A stretch of 64,000 bases of DNA from Sphingomonas sp. IW22 (GTDB lineage: Bacteria; Pseudomonadota; Alphaproteobacteria; Sphingomonadales; Sphingomonadaceae), in the NCBI RefSeq assembly GCF_041321155.1, contig NZ_JBGGWB010000001.1, positions 2,243,501 through 2,307,500 of the forward strand, read 5' to 3'. Below the pieces are notes generated by a model. It did not search any database and was not told where the DNA came from. It saw nothing but the letters and a program-made list of their open reading frames with translations. The position numbers and the translations under genes were made by a program. Shown piece by piece: positions 1 through 9,815 of this stretch. The first letter of the stretch is position 1; each line of letters starts with the position of its first letter.

Positions 1-601
1 CCATCGTCGAAGCCGTGAGATCGGCGCGCCATTTCGCCTCGCCGGCGATGAAGGCGGTCACGGTACCGTCGGCGGCCATCTCGAGCCCGATGAAGTCGTT
101 GCCGGGCCGCCCGTGCACCTCCCGCTTCTTCGTGGGATCGCGCGCGAGGTCGAAGATGTAATCCTCGACCGCGCCATGGCCGCGGAAAAGGAAGATCGGG
201 ATCCGCCATGACTTGGTGCCCACCATTGGGTAGGCCTCGGCGATCATGCCCGCCATTACCTCGCCGAACAGACCGCGGATGGTTTTGGGCGGCAAGCAGT
301 TCGGATAGGTGGCGTCGGCACCCATCTCGCCCGCCTCAGGATGGAGCGAGATCCGCACAGCCTTGTGGAAGTGTTCGCGCGCATCGGCGTGAGCTGATTC
401 GAAATAGAGGCGAAGTGCGTCAACTATGGCGTCCTGAAACGGAGCTGTTGATTGTTCCAGCAGCAGGTGGCCGTAGGTGCCTGAGCCCCCGGTCGCGTCG
501 GTGAAGAAGGACTTGAGTGCGGCGAGCGGCGGATTCTCAGTATGTAACACAGGGTGAGGATGCCCGGCACCCTCGACTGTGACAACTAAGATCCGAACCA
601 T
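1..601 (-). CDS. HamA-like (DUF1837) nuclease subunit, partial at left edge
   Basis: Reading leftward from ATG at 599-601, 200 codons stay open to the window edge, so the 3' end is missing. I see the pattern of the DUF1837/HamA family: an R-G-x-F-G-E block at about residues 109-114, then D169 followed by GLEM, then a hydrophobic strand ending in G-E-A-K (E188-x-K190). This D...ExK arrangement is that of a PD-(D/E)xK nuclease core. In Hachiman and AbpAB systems HamA/AbpA acts with a helicase (HamB/AbpB), which would lie off the left edge here. The gene is divergent from the giant ATPase gene at 929. Family assignment is by motif memory only; another PD-(D/E)xK family is possible. Confidence 0.55.
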   Translation of the reverse strand, partial: MVRILVVTVEGAGHPHPVLHTENPPLAALKSFFTDATGGSGTYGHLLLEQSTAPFQDAIVDALRLYFESAHADAREHFHKAVRISLHPEAGEMGADATYPNCLPPKTIRGLFGEVMAGMIAEAYPMVGTKSWRIPIFLFRGHGAVEDYIFDLARDPTKKREVHGRPGNDFIGLEMAADGTVTAFIAGEAKWRADLTASTM

Positions 602-629
602 TATCGTTTTTGAGCAAGAATTCCGCCTT

Positions 630-869
630 TTATACGCGGCCTTGTGCTGCCGACTGTGGCACCGGCACACGCTCGTTTCTAATCAATTGACTGGCCGCTT
701 CTCCGATCATCGCGACTAGAAAAGGTCTGACAGCAACCGGCCAGGCTCGCTCATAGATAGCCGCCAGTGCGATCGCGCGGGGAACGTCCAGTTCCGGCGG
801 CAGGCGCCGTTGGCGGAGGCCACCGGGAACGGCGCGAAAGTCCCAAAACGCGTTAAAATGCCGACGGCA
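630..869 (-). pseudogene. Start-less coding fragment between the divergent defence genes
   Basis: Within the roughly 330-bp gap between the HamA-like gene and the ATPase gene, a 79-codon minus-strand frame runs from an in-frame stop at 870-872 to a TAA at 630-632. It has alphaproteobacterial codon use and a protein-like composition (for example LPPELDVPRAIALAAIYERA), but no plausible start codon at its 5' end. It ends 28 bases before the HamA-like ATG. I do not recognise the family. It may be the tail of a gene whose 5' part was lost when the ATPase gene and its promoter were joined, or a gene with a start I cannot see. The rest of the gap must hold the two divergent promoters, none of which I can define. 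Confidence 0.4.
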
Positions 870-928
870 CTATCCTCGAGAACAGGGTTAGGTTAGCTGA
901 TGAACGGGCGATATGACTTGGAGGCGGC

Positions 929-3900
929 TTGGCCAGCGTTGTTGATCTTACAGATCCCGTCGCATCGGAGGAGCAAAGCGAGGCTTTAACGCCCGCCGAT
1001 CAGATCCATCGTATCGCAGAGGGGAAGTTACGCGCGTTTGCCGGGACAATCGACGTAACCACCGGCATCTATCTCGACGACGTTTATGCCCAAAACAAGA
1101 GCGTCGCCGAACACACAGCCGCCGATTATCATGGGCGGTTCCTGATTGAGCTCGTCCAGAACGCCAACGACGTCCATGTGCGCGGCGCGCATGATGGTCA
1201 GATCGAAGTGCTCCTGGTCGAGGACGAGGGTGATTTCGGAACCCTCTATGTCGCAAATCTCGGAAAACCATTCACCCACGATAATGTCGTGGCGCTTTCG
1301 CGCATCGGAATGTCGACCAAGCCGCCCGGTGAGTCGATCGGCAACAAAGGGCTCGGCTTCCGCAGTGTGAGCCACGTCTGTGACGCGCCCGAAGTATACT
1401 CGCAGGCGTCGAACGCGATCGGCGCAGGCAGGTTCGAGGGATATTGCTTCACTTTCGCCCGGTCTGAAGATCTGCCCTCGCGGATTGACAACCCGACCGT
1501 CCTCGGCCTGGCGCAGTCCGATCTGCCGATGTTCTTTCTGCCGATTGCCCTCGGTACGCAGCCTGAGACCATCGTCGAGTATGCAGCACGCGGCTTCTCG
1601 TCCGTCATTCGGCTTCCGCTTCGAGATTTAGACTCGCTTCAGACGGCGAGGGACGAGGTGGCGGCGCTAGATGACGATGGCGCTCCCTTGCTCCTCTTTC
1701 TCGATCGTCTCGAGAAGCTCGACGCCAAAGTACAGACCCGCGCTGGTGAGACCTCCTTGGCGTTCACTCTTGAGCGGCATGAAGAGTCGATCACGTCCGC
1801 GCCGGTTGCCGCCTCAATCGTCTCGCTAAGCGGTGCGCACTGGTTGCTTGTCCGCGATCATGCGCCCGAGGCTCTCATGCAGCGGGCCGTCGACGATGGC
1901 GTCAAGGCCAAGCAGCTCCATAGCAGTTGGAAGGACTGGTCAGGGGTCGGTGAAGTCGGCCTGGCGGTGCCCCTCGATCATGAAATTTCGTCGCCCCGCC
2001 TCTATACGTTCTTGCCAATGGGGGAGGGCGCCACAGCGCCCTTTCAAGGCCACCTCCACGGCAGCTTCTTCCCGTCTTCGAACCGAAAAGCCCTCGATGC
2101 TAGTGTGGCGCTAAATCGCCTGCTCCTCACCCAAGCGGTCACACTCGCCGCTGCAAGCGTGCGTTGGCTCGCGGACCGCGATACCGGCCGCAGTCATGCG
2201 GCTCTCACGGCGATCTCTCGGGCGAAGGCGTCTGTCGATCTCCTCGTATGGACCAACCCGTCGAGCCTCACCGCGGCGAAGAGCCCCGGCGAGCGACTAG
2301 ATTTGCCGGCCCTCTCGGCTGCGGAGGTCGCGCGCCTCGGCGAGCAAGACTTCGCCTCTGTACCGGTTATCCCATGCGCTGTAACGCTAGGTGGCTTGCT
2401 CTCGATCGGTTGGCGCTGCCCCATGGAGGTGCGCGCCACCTTCGAGGTTTCCGCCACCTTTGATCTTTTGGCGGTCGCGAAGCACGGTGCGACTATTTCC
2501 CCGCCGATCGCGCCGCTTCTTCCTGAACTCACGTCCGAGCGCATCGGCCGGCTGACACCTTTTCTTCGTCAGTATGCTCCCGCCCTGTTTCGTGACGGTC
2601 TGGCACCCATCGAGTGCGCGCGAATTGCGGCGAAGATCGCCGGTACTCTGCGCGCTGGAAAGCGTCCGGCGACGAGCCAGTGGACCGCTTTCTATCGAGA
2701 TCTGCCTTCCTTCATGAAAGAGGGGCCGGAGATGCTCGTCGGCTTCCCCGTAATTCTCTGCGATGACGGGACGGTTCGTGCCGGCCGCAGCGACGTCCCT
2801 ACCGATGGCGAACTTCCGCGTGTCCGGCGGCGCCGGCGCAAGGGTGAGCGGATCGAACCCTCCCTTTTCTTCCCACCCGCGACGCGGCCATCGGGTGAGA
2901 ACGCGGATATCCCGCTTGAGCAACTCCGTGTGCCGGCGCCGTTAGCCGCCCACTTCGCCTTTGCCGCGAACACGCTCCCCTGGCACGGTGAGCTGCGCCC
3001 GGCTCGTGAGTTCCTAGAGCGCGGTCAAGTCTCTGCCTATGATGGTGAAACGGTCCTCACCCGTATCTCCCAGGTGGTCAACGCGGGCGCCTCGGTCGAG
3101 GAAGCTCTGGCGGGTCTCCGCTGGGCATTTGCAATCTGGCGTCGCGCTCAGGCCACGAGGTCGATTAAGGTCGATACCTCATATCGCTTGCTCGTGCCCA
3201 CAGCGGATGGGATGATCCACGCGACTGAGGCCGTCTTCTCGGAGACCTGGCCTGATGAACTTCTCGGCCGGCGGCTGAATGCGCTCTTCAGCGCCGCGCC
3301 GCCCGACGTTGCCGACTTTTCCGACTATCGAAAGCGCCTTCTCGCGCCGACCAGCCATCGCGCCTTCAAGGGCCAGGCGACGCTGTGGGCGGAGTTTCTG
3401 CGCGGACTGGGTGTTGGAACTGGCTTGCGCGCGCTTCCCTTGCCCACCATGCCCCCGACAAGATCCTACGAGGTAACGAGCTTCGGCTTCGCCAAGAAGC
3501 TCGGTCTTAGTGATGCCGCCATTGCCGACTGGAAGCGGGACGTCAGCACATTTAACAAGGAGAGCCTCCGCCACACATATTCCACCAACTACAAATTTGC
3601 GAACACGCTGTGGCACCTGCCCGGCCAAAGCGACCACGAACGGTTTTCCGACGATTGCCGCGAAATCTACGCCGGTCTGGTGATCGAGTGGCTGGCAGGC
3701 GCCGGAAAGGAGTTGCTCCGCGTCGACCTTCGTCACGAGCACTTTTCGAGCGACCAATACCCGTGGTCGACGCCTGCGGGTGCCTTTATTCGTAGCGGCG
3801 CTTGGCTGCCCGCGGACGATCCATCATCCGACGGGCCGGTTCGACGCTTCTATAGCCCGTCGGACGTCTGGGTCTCGAGCAACGAGCGCTTTCCCTTCTA

Positions 3901-6475
3901 TCTTCGGCAAGTGGCGGTCACGATCGGCAGGATCATCGATCGCCGGCAGCCGGACGCGCTCAAGAAACTGCGAATCTATGGAAGACTACGCCTTCTGAAC
4001 GATCCCGCGATCGCCCTCGAACAAGCACGTTTCCTTGCGTCCCAATATGCCGCCGGAACGGTTCGCCCACACTATGAGCAGCAGCTCGCCAACCTCTACA
4101 ACGCGACCTGGAAGGTTATCGCAGACAAGCACGCAGCGGATCCGCAAGCGACCGGCAAGGCGGCTAACGACATGCCGATCCTTGTCCGTCGGCGCGCCGA
4201 TCTCGCGGTTACGATCCCGGTCAAGGAGACCGCGCCACTCTACGTCCGCGACAGCGACGACGATCTTGCGCCGAGCCTTGTCGCGTCGATCGATGGCCTC
4301 CTTCTCGACATCAAGGGCGCTGATCGCGCGCGGGTGGGCGCCGCAGCAGAAGCCTTGTTCGGCAAGAAGGTGAGCCGCCTATCCACGATGCGCTACGACG
4401 TAAAAATAGACGACGTTGCGCTCGACGACATTGAAACCAGCGAAACGGCGCTCGACAAATGCCCCTGGCTCCGCGTGATGCTCGCGGTTGCGATGGAGGG
4501 GTTGCGCGGCACTGACGCCGGTCAGCTTCCTGCAGATCGTGGCACCGTTCTCGAACGGCTTAGTGATATCGCCCTCGTGGCGGCGGAAGATGTCGCCTTC
4601 GAAATCAACGAACAGCGGATAATGGCCCCTGGTGATCGCCCCGCCTATGTCTTCCGACGCTCGGACCGGCCGACTCTCGTTGTTACCCGGGTCGGTGATC
4701 CTCTTACCTGGAATGGCCTCCAACTCTGTCTCCCGGCGATCTGCGACGCGATCGACCTTTCCCCAGTCGCCAATGGCATGCGTCTACTCGCCTACGAGCT
4801 CGCCGCTGCCTGCGAGGACATCGGCGAACTCGGTCTCGATGAGGATGTGATTTCCCGACTCGGCCGCACCCTCCAGCTCGAAGACGGCTTCGTGGCTTCG
4901 GTCCAGCATCTTATCGGCGAGCGCGTCGATCTTCGGATGCCGTGGATCCGCGCCGCCATCCACTACGGATTGGGGTCAGAAGCTCTGAAGGACTGTGATC
5001 GACTTGAGGCCGAGCATGGAGCAGACCCCGCTCGCCTACTCGCTGAACTGATGCCGCTTATCACGGCCGCGGCGACGGATGCCGACGGGCTGCTCAAGGC
5101 ATGTCGGCGAGCTCAATCAACTGCACAGTTCGGTGAGCTTCTCGACCTCGATTTTGCGCGCTTCAACGAGAGCTTGGCGGCTACAGGAAGCGAGCCGCTG
5201 GCCTACCCCGCGGTCCACGCTTCGCAGCTCCTCAATCATATCGTGGACCATGAGACGTCCATCCTGGAGGCTCTCCGCAACGCGGTCGCGTCAACGCTCG
5301 ACAAATTCGCGCCTGCTCCCGATTACGCGCAGCGCCGTGACGCCCTGCGATCGATGAAGACGGATCAAGCGTGGCTGCCGCTCTATCATTTCGTGCCAGA
5401 GGCCGTGCTAGAGGAGTATCTCGCACGGTGGCTGGAAGACGCGGGGGCACCCGCGATCGGCTCGAACCCACATGGCCTGCCTGATCTTGCTGACGTCAGG
5501 TTGGCCAACCTAGCGGCGATTAACCGCTTCGCGGCCGCGGCGACGCCCATCGTGCGGGCTTGGTGGAAGGGGCCGGTTTCGAGCATTCCCGACTATTGGC
5601 GCGAGGCCAAGGCGGCCGAACAGCATATCCGTGCCAAGCTCGATGCGGCTGGTGCAGTCGACTTCAAGCCGATGGATGAGACAGCGCTTATTTCCTGGTG
5701 CGTCAAGCTCGCCTTCTGGCCTGACGGTATGGAGCCAACGCTCGATCTCGACATGCTAGGTATCGGAGCCGATGCAATCGATGCGGCTGCGAAGGAAGCG
5801 CAACGCGAGGCGGAGGAACGGGCAGCCAAGGCGCGCTCTGTTCGCGTCAATGATCGCGATGTCGATCCCGAGCATGCTGACTGGACCGAAATCTCGGCCG
5901 AGATCGCCGCCCGTCTTTCCAAGCAGGTCAAATCGGCGAGGCTGACCACGCCCACCGAACTAGCCGTGCTCGAGAAACGGACAAACAAGCCGCCAACGAG
6001 TCGTAATCCGCGCGATGTTCCGCCTGGGCCGGATCGGACCCCGCAAGCCAAGAAGGACATGATCGGGCGGCTGGGAGAGCTCGTTGTGTATCACTGGCTC
6101 AAGGATCGCTTCCGGAACCAGGACATCGACAAGGCATGGGTTTCACGATTCGGTGCCTTGCAGAAGGGCAAAGCTTGGTCCGACGACCTCGGCTACGATT
6201 TTGAGTTGAAGCATGATCGGCGAACCTGGCTTATCGAGGTCAAATCCAGCCAGGGTGATCGGTGCCAGTTCGAGATGGGAGAGTCAGAGGTTCGTGCCGC
6301 GCGGGAGGCTGCCCGGCCCCGGTCGGGTCAGCGTTATGTAGTGATCTACGTCGCCAACCCGGCAACTTCGAGCGCAACGCGGATCGACGTCTTGCCCAAC
6401 CCCATGAGCGAGGAGGCGGATGGTATCCTCCGCCTCCTCGGCGAAGGCGTGCGCTTCGGGTTCAAACCGAAATAG
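929..6475 (+). CDS. Giant GHKL (sacsin-like) ATPase with C-terminal DUF3883 nuclease-like domain
   Basis: 1848 aa from a TTG start placed by GGAGG at 920-924, four bases before it; no in-frame ATG lies just upstream. The N-terminus carries a GHKL/HATPase fold: N-box ELVQNAND (74-81), a modified G1 loop around NLGKPF (110-115) and the G2 loop IGNKGLGFRSV (137-147), as in sacsin-type ATPases. The last about 150 residues match a DUF3883 (NOV-type) domain with a PD-(D/E)xK-like core: D1757, then E1770-V-K1772. The about 1500 residues between show no motif I know. Proteins of this layout occur in phage-defence islands and a HamA-like gene is adjacent, so an ATP-gated nuclease in defence is inferred. 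Substrate and partner are unknown. Confidence 0.8.
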   Translation: MASVVDLTDPVASEEQSEALTPADQIHRIAEGKLRAFAGTIDVTTGIYLDDVYAQNKSVAEHTAADYHGRFLIELVQNANDVHVRGAHDGQIEVLLVEDEGDFGTLYVANLGKPFTHDNVVALSRIGMSTKPPGESIGNKGLGFRSVSHVCDAPEVYSQASNAIGAGRFEGYCFTFARSEDLPSRIDNPTVLGLAQSDLPMFFLPIALGTQPETIVEYAARGFSSVIRLPLRDLDSLQTARDEVAALDDDGAPLLLFLDRLEKLDAKVQTRAGETSLAFTLERHEESITSAPVAASIVSLSGAHWLLVRDHAPEALMQRAVDDGVKAKQLHSSWKDWSGVGEVGLAVPLDHEISSPRLYTFLPMGEGATAPFQGHLHGSFFPSSNRKALDASVALNRLLLTQAVTLAAASVRWLADRDTGRSHAALTAISRAKASVDLLVWTNPSSLTAAKSPGERLDLPALSAAEVARLGEQDFASVPVIPCAVTLGGLLSIGWRCPMEVRATFEVSATFDLLAVAKHGATISPPIAPLLPELTSERIGRLTPFLRQYAPALFRDGLAPIECARIAAKIAGTLRAGKRPATSQWTAFYRDLPSFMKEGPEMLVGFPVILCDDGTVRAGRSDVPTDGELPRVRRRRRKGERIEPSLFFPPATRPSGENADIPLEQLRVPAPLAAHFAFAANTLPWHGELRPAREFLERGQVSAYDGETVLTRISQVVNAGASVEEALAGLRWAFAIWRRAQATRSIKVDTSYRLLVPTADGMIHATEAVFSETWPDELLGRRLNALFSAAPPDVADFSDYRKRLLAPTSHRAFKGQATLWAEFLRGLGVGTGLRALPLPTMPPTRSYEVTSFGFAKKLGLSDAAIADWKRDVSTFNKESLRHTYSTNYKFANTLWHLPGQSDHERFSDDCREIYAGLVIEWLAGAGKELLRVDLRHEHFSSDQYPWSTPAGAFIRSGAWLPADDPSSDGPVRRFYSPSDVWVSSNERFPFYLRQVAVTIGRIIDRRQPDALKKLRIYGRLRLLNDPAIALEQARFLASQYAAGTVRPHYEQQLANLYNATWKVIADKHAADPQATGKAANDMPILVRRRADLAVTIPVKETAPLYVRDSDDDLAPSLVASIDGLLLDIKGADRARVGAAAEALFGKKVSRLSTMRYDVKIDDVALDDIETSETALDKCPWLRVMLAVAMEGLRGTDAGQLPADRGTVLERLSDIALVAAEDVAFEINEQRIMAPGDRPAYVFRRSDRPTLVVTRVGDPLTWNGLQLCLPAICDAIDLSPVANGMRLLAYELAAACEDIGELGLDEDVISRLGRTLQLEDGFVASVQHLIGERVDLRMPWIRAAIHYGLGSEALKDCDRLEAEHGADPARLLAELMPLITAAATDADGLLKACRRAQSTAQFGELLDLDFARFNESLAATGSEPLAYPAVHASQLLNHIVDHETSILEALRNAVASTLDKFAPAPDYAQRRDALRSMKTDQAWLPLYHFVPEAVLEEYLARWLEDAGAPAIGSNPHGLPDLADVRLANLAAINRFAAAATPIVRAWWKGPVSSIPDYWREAKAAEQHIRAKLDAAGAVDFKPMDETALISWCVKLAFWPDGMEPTLDLDMLGIGADAIDAAAKEAQREAEERAAKARSVRVNDRDVDPEHADWTEISAEIAARLSKQVKSARLTTPTELAVLEKRTNKPPTSRNPRDVPPGPDRTPQAKKDMIGRLGELVVYHWLKDRFRNQDIDKAWVSRFGALQKGKAWSDDLGYDFELKHDRRTWLIEVKSSQGDRCQFEMGESEVRAAREAARPRSGQRYVVIYVANPATSSATRIDVLPNPMSEEADGILRLLGEGVRFGFKPK

Positions 6476-6704
6476 GACCAAGGCCGGGATCCTGAGTATA
6501 GTCAAACGTCCGCTTTTGCGAAGGCGTGACCTTGGCAATCGAGTCCGTGGACCGCAGCCTCGTCCCAACCATGGCCATTCGTTATAACCCGTTGCTGTCG
6601 AGAAATTTTCTGCGAACGCCCCAGAGGAGAGTGGGCTTTGCCCTGATTGAGCCATTTGGGCGTCGAAGGTCGATGCACCGGGCTCACAATCAGGAGTGTG
6701 TCCC

Positions 6705-8693
6705 ATGATCAAGTCGATCCCGCTGAACAAGCTCGTTCAGTCACCTCGCAATGTCCGCCGACACAGTGATCCGGCTGCGGATGCCGAACTTAAAGCCAGC
6801 ATCGCTGCACATGGTCTGCTGCAGAATCTCATTGTCCGGCCCGCTGCGAAGGGCAAGTTCGAGGTCGAAGCCGGCGAACGCCGCCGCCGCGCGATGCTCG
6901 CGCTCGCGGACGACAAGATCCTCGCCCGCGATCACGAAGTCACGTGCCTCGTGCTCGAAGACAGTGCCGAAGCCGCGGTCGAGACCAGCCTCGCGGAGAA
7001 CTTCCACCGTCTGGCCATGAACCCTGCCGATGAAGCCCAGGCCTTTGCCGCGCTTGTGACAGGCGGCGCAACTGTCGAGGATGTTGCGCGCCGCTTCGGT
7101 CTGACCGTCCGCTTCGTCGAGGGGCGCCTGCGTCTCGCGACGCTTGCGCCAGTCGTCTTCGAGGCTCTGGCCTCTGGCCAAATAACTCTCGACATCGCCA
7201 AAGCCTTTGGCGCGACCTCGGACCAGGAAATCCAGGTCCGCGTATTTGAGCAGGTTTCCTCTGCCTACTATGCGCCCAATCCCGACAGCATCCGGCGGAT
7301 GGTCCTGTCCGGGACCGTACGGGGCAGCGATCCGCGCGCCCGGCTCGTTGGTCGCGACGCCTACATCGCCGCCGGCGGCCGGATCGAACGCGAACTGTTC
7401 GATGACGATGACAGCGAGTCCTGGGTGGATGTCGCGTTGCTCGAGAGCCTCGCGGCGGCGAAGATGGAAGATCAGGCGAAGACCCTCGCCGCCGAGCAGG
7501 GGCTCGCCTGGGTCAGGCCCACGCTCGACCCCTATGCCAGCCATGATCTCGTCGAAGGGCTGGTCAGGCTTCCTGCCGAACCGGCGCCGCTCACCGAGGC
7601 GGAACTGGCGAGGCTCGACAAACTTGATGCCTCCTACGACGAGCATGCGGCGATCCTCGAAGACGAGGATAGCGCCGAGGAAGCCGTGGTGGCAGCCGAA
7701 GCGGCTATCGAGGCCATCGAACGCGAATGCCAGGAAATCCGCGCCCGTCCGCCAGTCATCGCGGCCGAACTCAAGGCCGAAGCGGGCATGATCCTGGTCC
7801 TCTCGCGCGATGGCACGCCGGTTCTCCAGCCCGTGTTCTACGGCGAGCGACAGGCTGAACCTGCCGAAGCCGACAGCGGAATCGAAGTCGTTCCGGCGGA
7901 CGATAGCTCGGACAAGCGCCGGACCACCTTGTCCAAGCGCCTGGTCGATGAGCTGGCCATGCAGCGCCGCGACGTCCTGGCCCTGCATGTTGCCTCTGAT
8001 CCCGGGCTTGCGCTCGACGTCATGGTCTTCACGCTGGCTGATGCCGATACGCACGACTGGCGGGCGCGGGCCGCAACCACACTGCGTGCGCCTCTTCCGG
8101 CAGGGCCAATCATTGGCTTCGAAGCCAAGGATGCTCCGGCCAGCAGCGCGCTTGCTGAGCTCAGGTCCAGTCTCGACGAAAGCTGGCGTGCGGGCACCGA
8201 TGCGACTTCCCGCTTCGACCTGTTTCGCGCGCTGTCCGATGACAGCCGCGCCGCATGGCTTGGCTATGTCGTTGGCCGGTCACTGGAAGCGAGTCTCAAC
8301 ATGACGGGCGAGCGTCAGCTGCCGTTCCAGGACCACCTCGGCAGCCTGATCGGTATCGACATGGCGCAGTGGTGGCGACCGACTGCGGCCAACTATTTCG
8401 ACCGGGTGTCAAAGCAGGTGATCCTCGACGCGTTGACCGACGTCGGCGGTCTCGAGCTCTCCTCGCGCTTTGCCTCGGTCAAGAAGGGTGACCTCGCGAT
8501 GAGCGCCGAGCGTGTCTTCGCCGGCACCTACATCACCGAGATAGAAGTCCGCGAGAAGGCCTCGGCTTGGGTGCCCGAGGTCATGCGCTTCGTCTCCGCT
8601 TCGCCGGAGGCTGGAGACCCCGAGATCGACGCCACTGAAGTTGACCCGGGTGTTGACGGCGAAATTCATACCCCCCGCGAGCTGGCCGCCTGA
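6705..8693 (+). CDS. ParB/RepB/Spo0J-type protein of mobile-element backbone
   Basis: 662 aa. ATG 6705 is preferred over an in-frame GTG at 6696 because CAGGAG (6691-6696) sits at the right distance. The N-terminal about 130 residues are a ParB/Srx-type domain: IPLNKLVQSPRNVRRH, then the GERRRRAM motif, then an ENFHR-type box and a helix-turn-helix region (VEDVARRFGLTVRFVEGRL). The remaining about 500 residues are an uncharacterised extension with an acidic stretch. Large ParB-like proteins of this kind lie near ardC and ssb on alphaproteobacterial plasmids and integrative elements; whether this one partitions DNA or has another role cannot be told here. No parA is adjacent, which argues against a simple partition operon. 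A strong hairpin terminator follows. Confidence 0.85.
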   Translation: MIKSIPLNKLVQSPRNVRRHSDPAADAELKASIAAHGLLQNLIVRPAAKGKFEVEAGERRRRAMLALADDKILARDHEVTCLVLEDSAEAAVETSLAENFHRLAMNPADEAQAFAALVTGGATVEDVARRFGLTVRFVEGRLRLATLAPVVFEALASGQITLDIAKAFGATSDQEIQVRVFEQVSSAYYAPNPDSIRRMVLSGTVRGSDPRARLVGRDAYIAAGGRIERELFDDDDSESWVDVALLESLAAAKMEDQAKTLAAEQGLAWVRPTLDPYASHDLVEGLVRLPAEPAPLTEAELARLDKLDASYDEHAAILEDEDSAEEAVVAAEAAIEAIERECQEIRARPPVIAAELKAEAGMILVLSRDGTPVLQPVFYGERQAEPAEADSGIEVVPADDSSDKRRTTLSKRLVDELAMQRRDVLALHVASDPGLALDVMVFTLADADTHDWRARAATTLRAPLPAGPIIGFEAKDAPASSALAELRSSLDESWRAGTDATSRFDLFRALSDDSRAAWLGYVVGRSLEASLNMTGERQLPFQDHLGSLIGIDMAQWWRPTAANYFDRVSKQVILDALTDVGGLELSSRFASVKKGDLAMSAERVFAGTYITEIEVREKASAWVPEVMRFVSASPEAGDPEIDATEVDPGVDGEIHTPRELAA

Positions 8694-8730
8694 CCTCCTC
8701 CTGACAGGCAAGGCCACTCGCTACCCGAGA

Positions 8731-8771
8731 GAAGCGGTCCTTCGGCTTACGCCGGAGGGCCGCTTCCTTTT
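8731..8771 (+). terminator. Rho-independent terminator after the ParB-like gene
   Basis: GAAGCGG (8731-8737) pairs with CCGCTTC (8760-8766), with further GC pairs inside the stem, followed directly by CTTTTT. It separates the ParB-like gene from ardC. Confidence 0.8.
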
Positions 8772-8862
8772 TGGAAGGAGAGCGGAGGGGGCTTGGGACC
8801 CTGTGGCACTGACCGGCGAACCCGCCGCCGACTGTCCAGATGCCTTAATCAGGAGACCCATC

Positions 8863-9804
8863 ATGGCCTATCGCAAGAGTCGGAGCGGCGGCTTGTCGCC
8901 CGCTACCCGCATCACCCAGGAAATCATCACGCGTCTGGAAGCCGGCACGAAGCCGTGGATCAAGCCTTGGCGCGGTGTGCCCGTTTCGCGGCCCCTGCGG
9001 GCCTGCGGGATCCCGTACCGCGGCATGAATGTGTTCTGGCTGTGGATGGTCGCTGACATGTGCGGCTACGCCTCGCCGTTCTGGATGACGTACAATCAGG
9101 CCAAGTCGCTTGGCGCCCAAATTCGCAAGGGCGAGAAGTCGACCATTGCGATCTTCTACAAGAGCTACACCAAGGAGGTGGAAGCCCCAGATACTGGCGA
9201 AAAGACCGACGAGGCCCGCCGGGTGCTCAAGGCCTATCCGGTCTTCAATGCCGATCAGGTCGAAGGTCTGCCCGAGCGCTTCCATCCGGCTGCAACCTTG
9301 GAGCTGGTCGAGCCTGAAGGGCGCGAGGCCGAACTTGATGCCTTCTTCGCCGCCATCCCCGTCAATCTGCGCCACCAAGGCTCTGAAGCCTATTACGAAC
9401 CAACTGCAGATCGCGTGACGATGCCGCCGACCAGCCTGTTTTCTGGCTTCGACCACTACTATGCGACGCTCGCCCACGAGCTGTCGCACTGGACCGGCCA
9501 TGCCAACCGCCTGGGGCGTGATCTCAAGAACCGCTTCGGCACGGCGGCCTATGCCGCCGAAGAACTGGTAGCCGAGCTATCGAGCGCCATGCTCGGCGCT
9601 GAGCTGGGCCTGCCCGTCACACATCTCGACAGCCACGCGAGCTACATCGAGCATTGGCTCAAGCTTCTGAAAGACGATGACCGCGCCATCCTGACGGCTG
9701 CGGCCAAGGCCGAGGAGGCGTCGACCCTGCTACTGAAGCTTGGCGGAAGGGTCACGGCCGAGCAGTTTGACGACGCGTCAGACGATGCTGCGCTTGCGGC
9801 CTGA
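8863..9804 (+). CDS. ardC: ArdC-family antirestriction protein / zincin metallopeptidase
   Basis: 313 aa, ATG preceded by AGGAG at 8851-8855. The N-terminal half is the ssDNA-binding ArdC/TraC-1-like domain (TRITQEIITRLEAGTKPWIKPW, then a GMNVFWLW segment). The C-terminal half is a zinc-metallopeptidase-like domain with HELSHWTGH near residue 205 and a downstream EELVAE glutamate, the usual zinc ligands. ArdC proteins bind single-stranded DNA entering a new host and protect it from restriction, which fits the conjugation genes downstream. It starts its own unit after the terminator and is followed within 12 bases by the next gene. Confidence 0.9.
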   Translation: MAYRKSRSGGLSPATRITQEIITRLEAGTKPWIKPWRGVPVSRPLRACGIPYRGMNVFWLWMVADMCGYASPFWMTYNQAKSLGAQIRKGEKSTIAIFYKSYTKEVEAPDTGEKTDEARRVLKAYPVFNADQVEGLPERFHPAATLELVEPEGREAELDAFFAAIPVNLRHQGSEAYYEPTADRVTMPPTSLFSGFDHYYATLAHELSHWTGHANRLGRDLKNRFGTAAYAAEELVAELSSAMLGAELGLPVTHLDSHASYIEHWLKLLKDDDRAILTAAAKAEEASTLLLKLGGRVTAEQFDDASDDAALAA

Positions 9805-9815
9805 GGGAGGATGCC

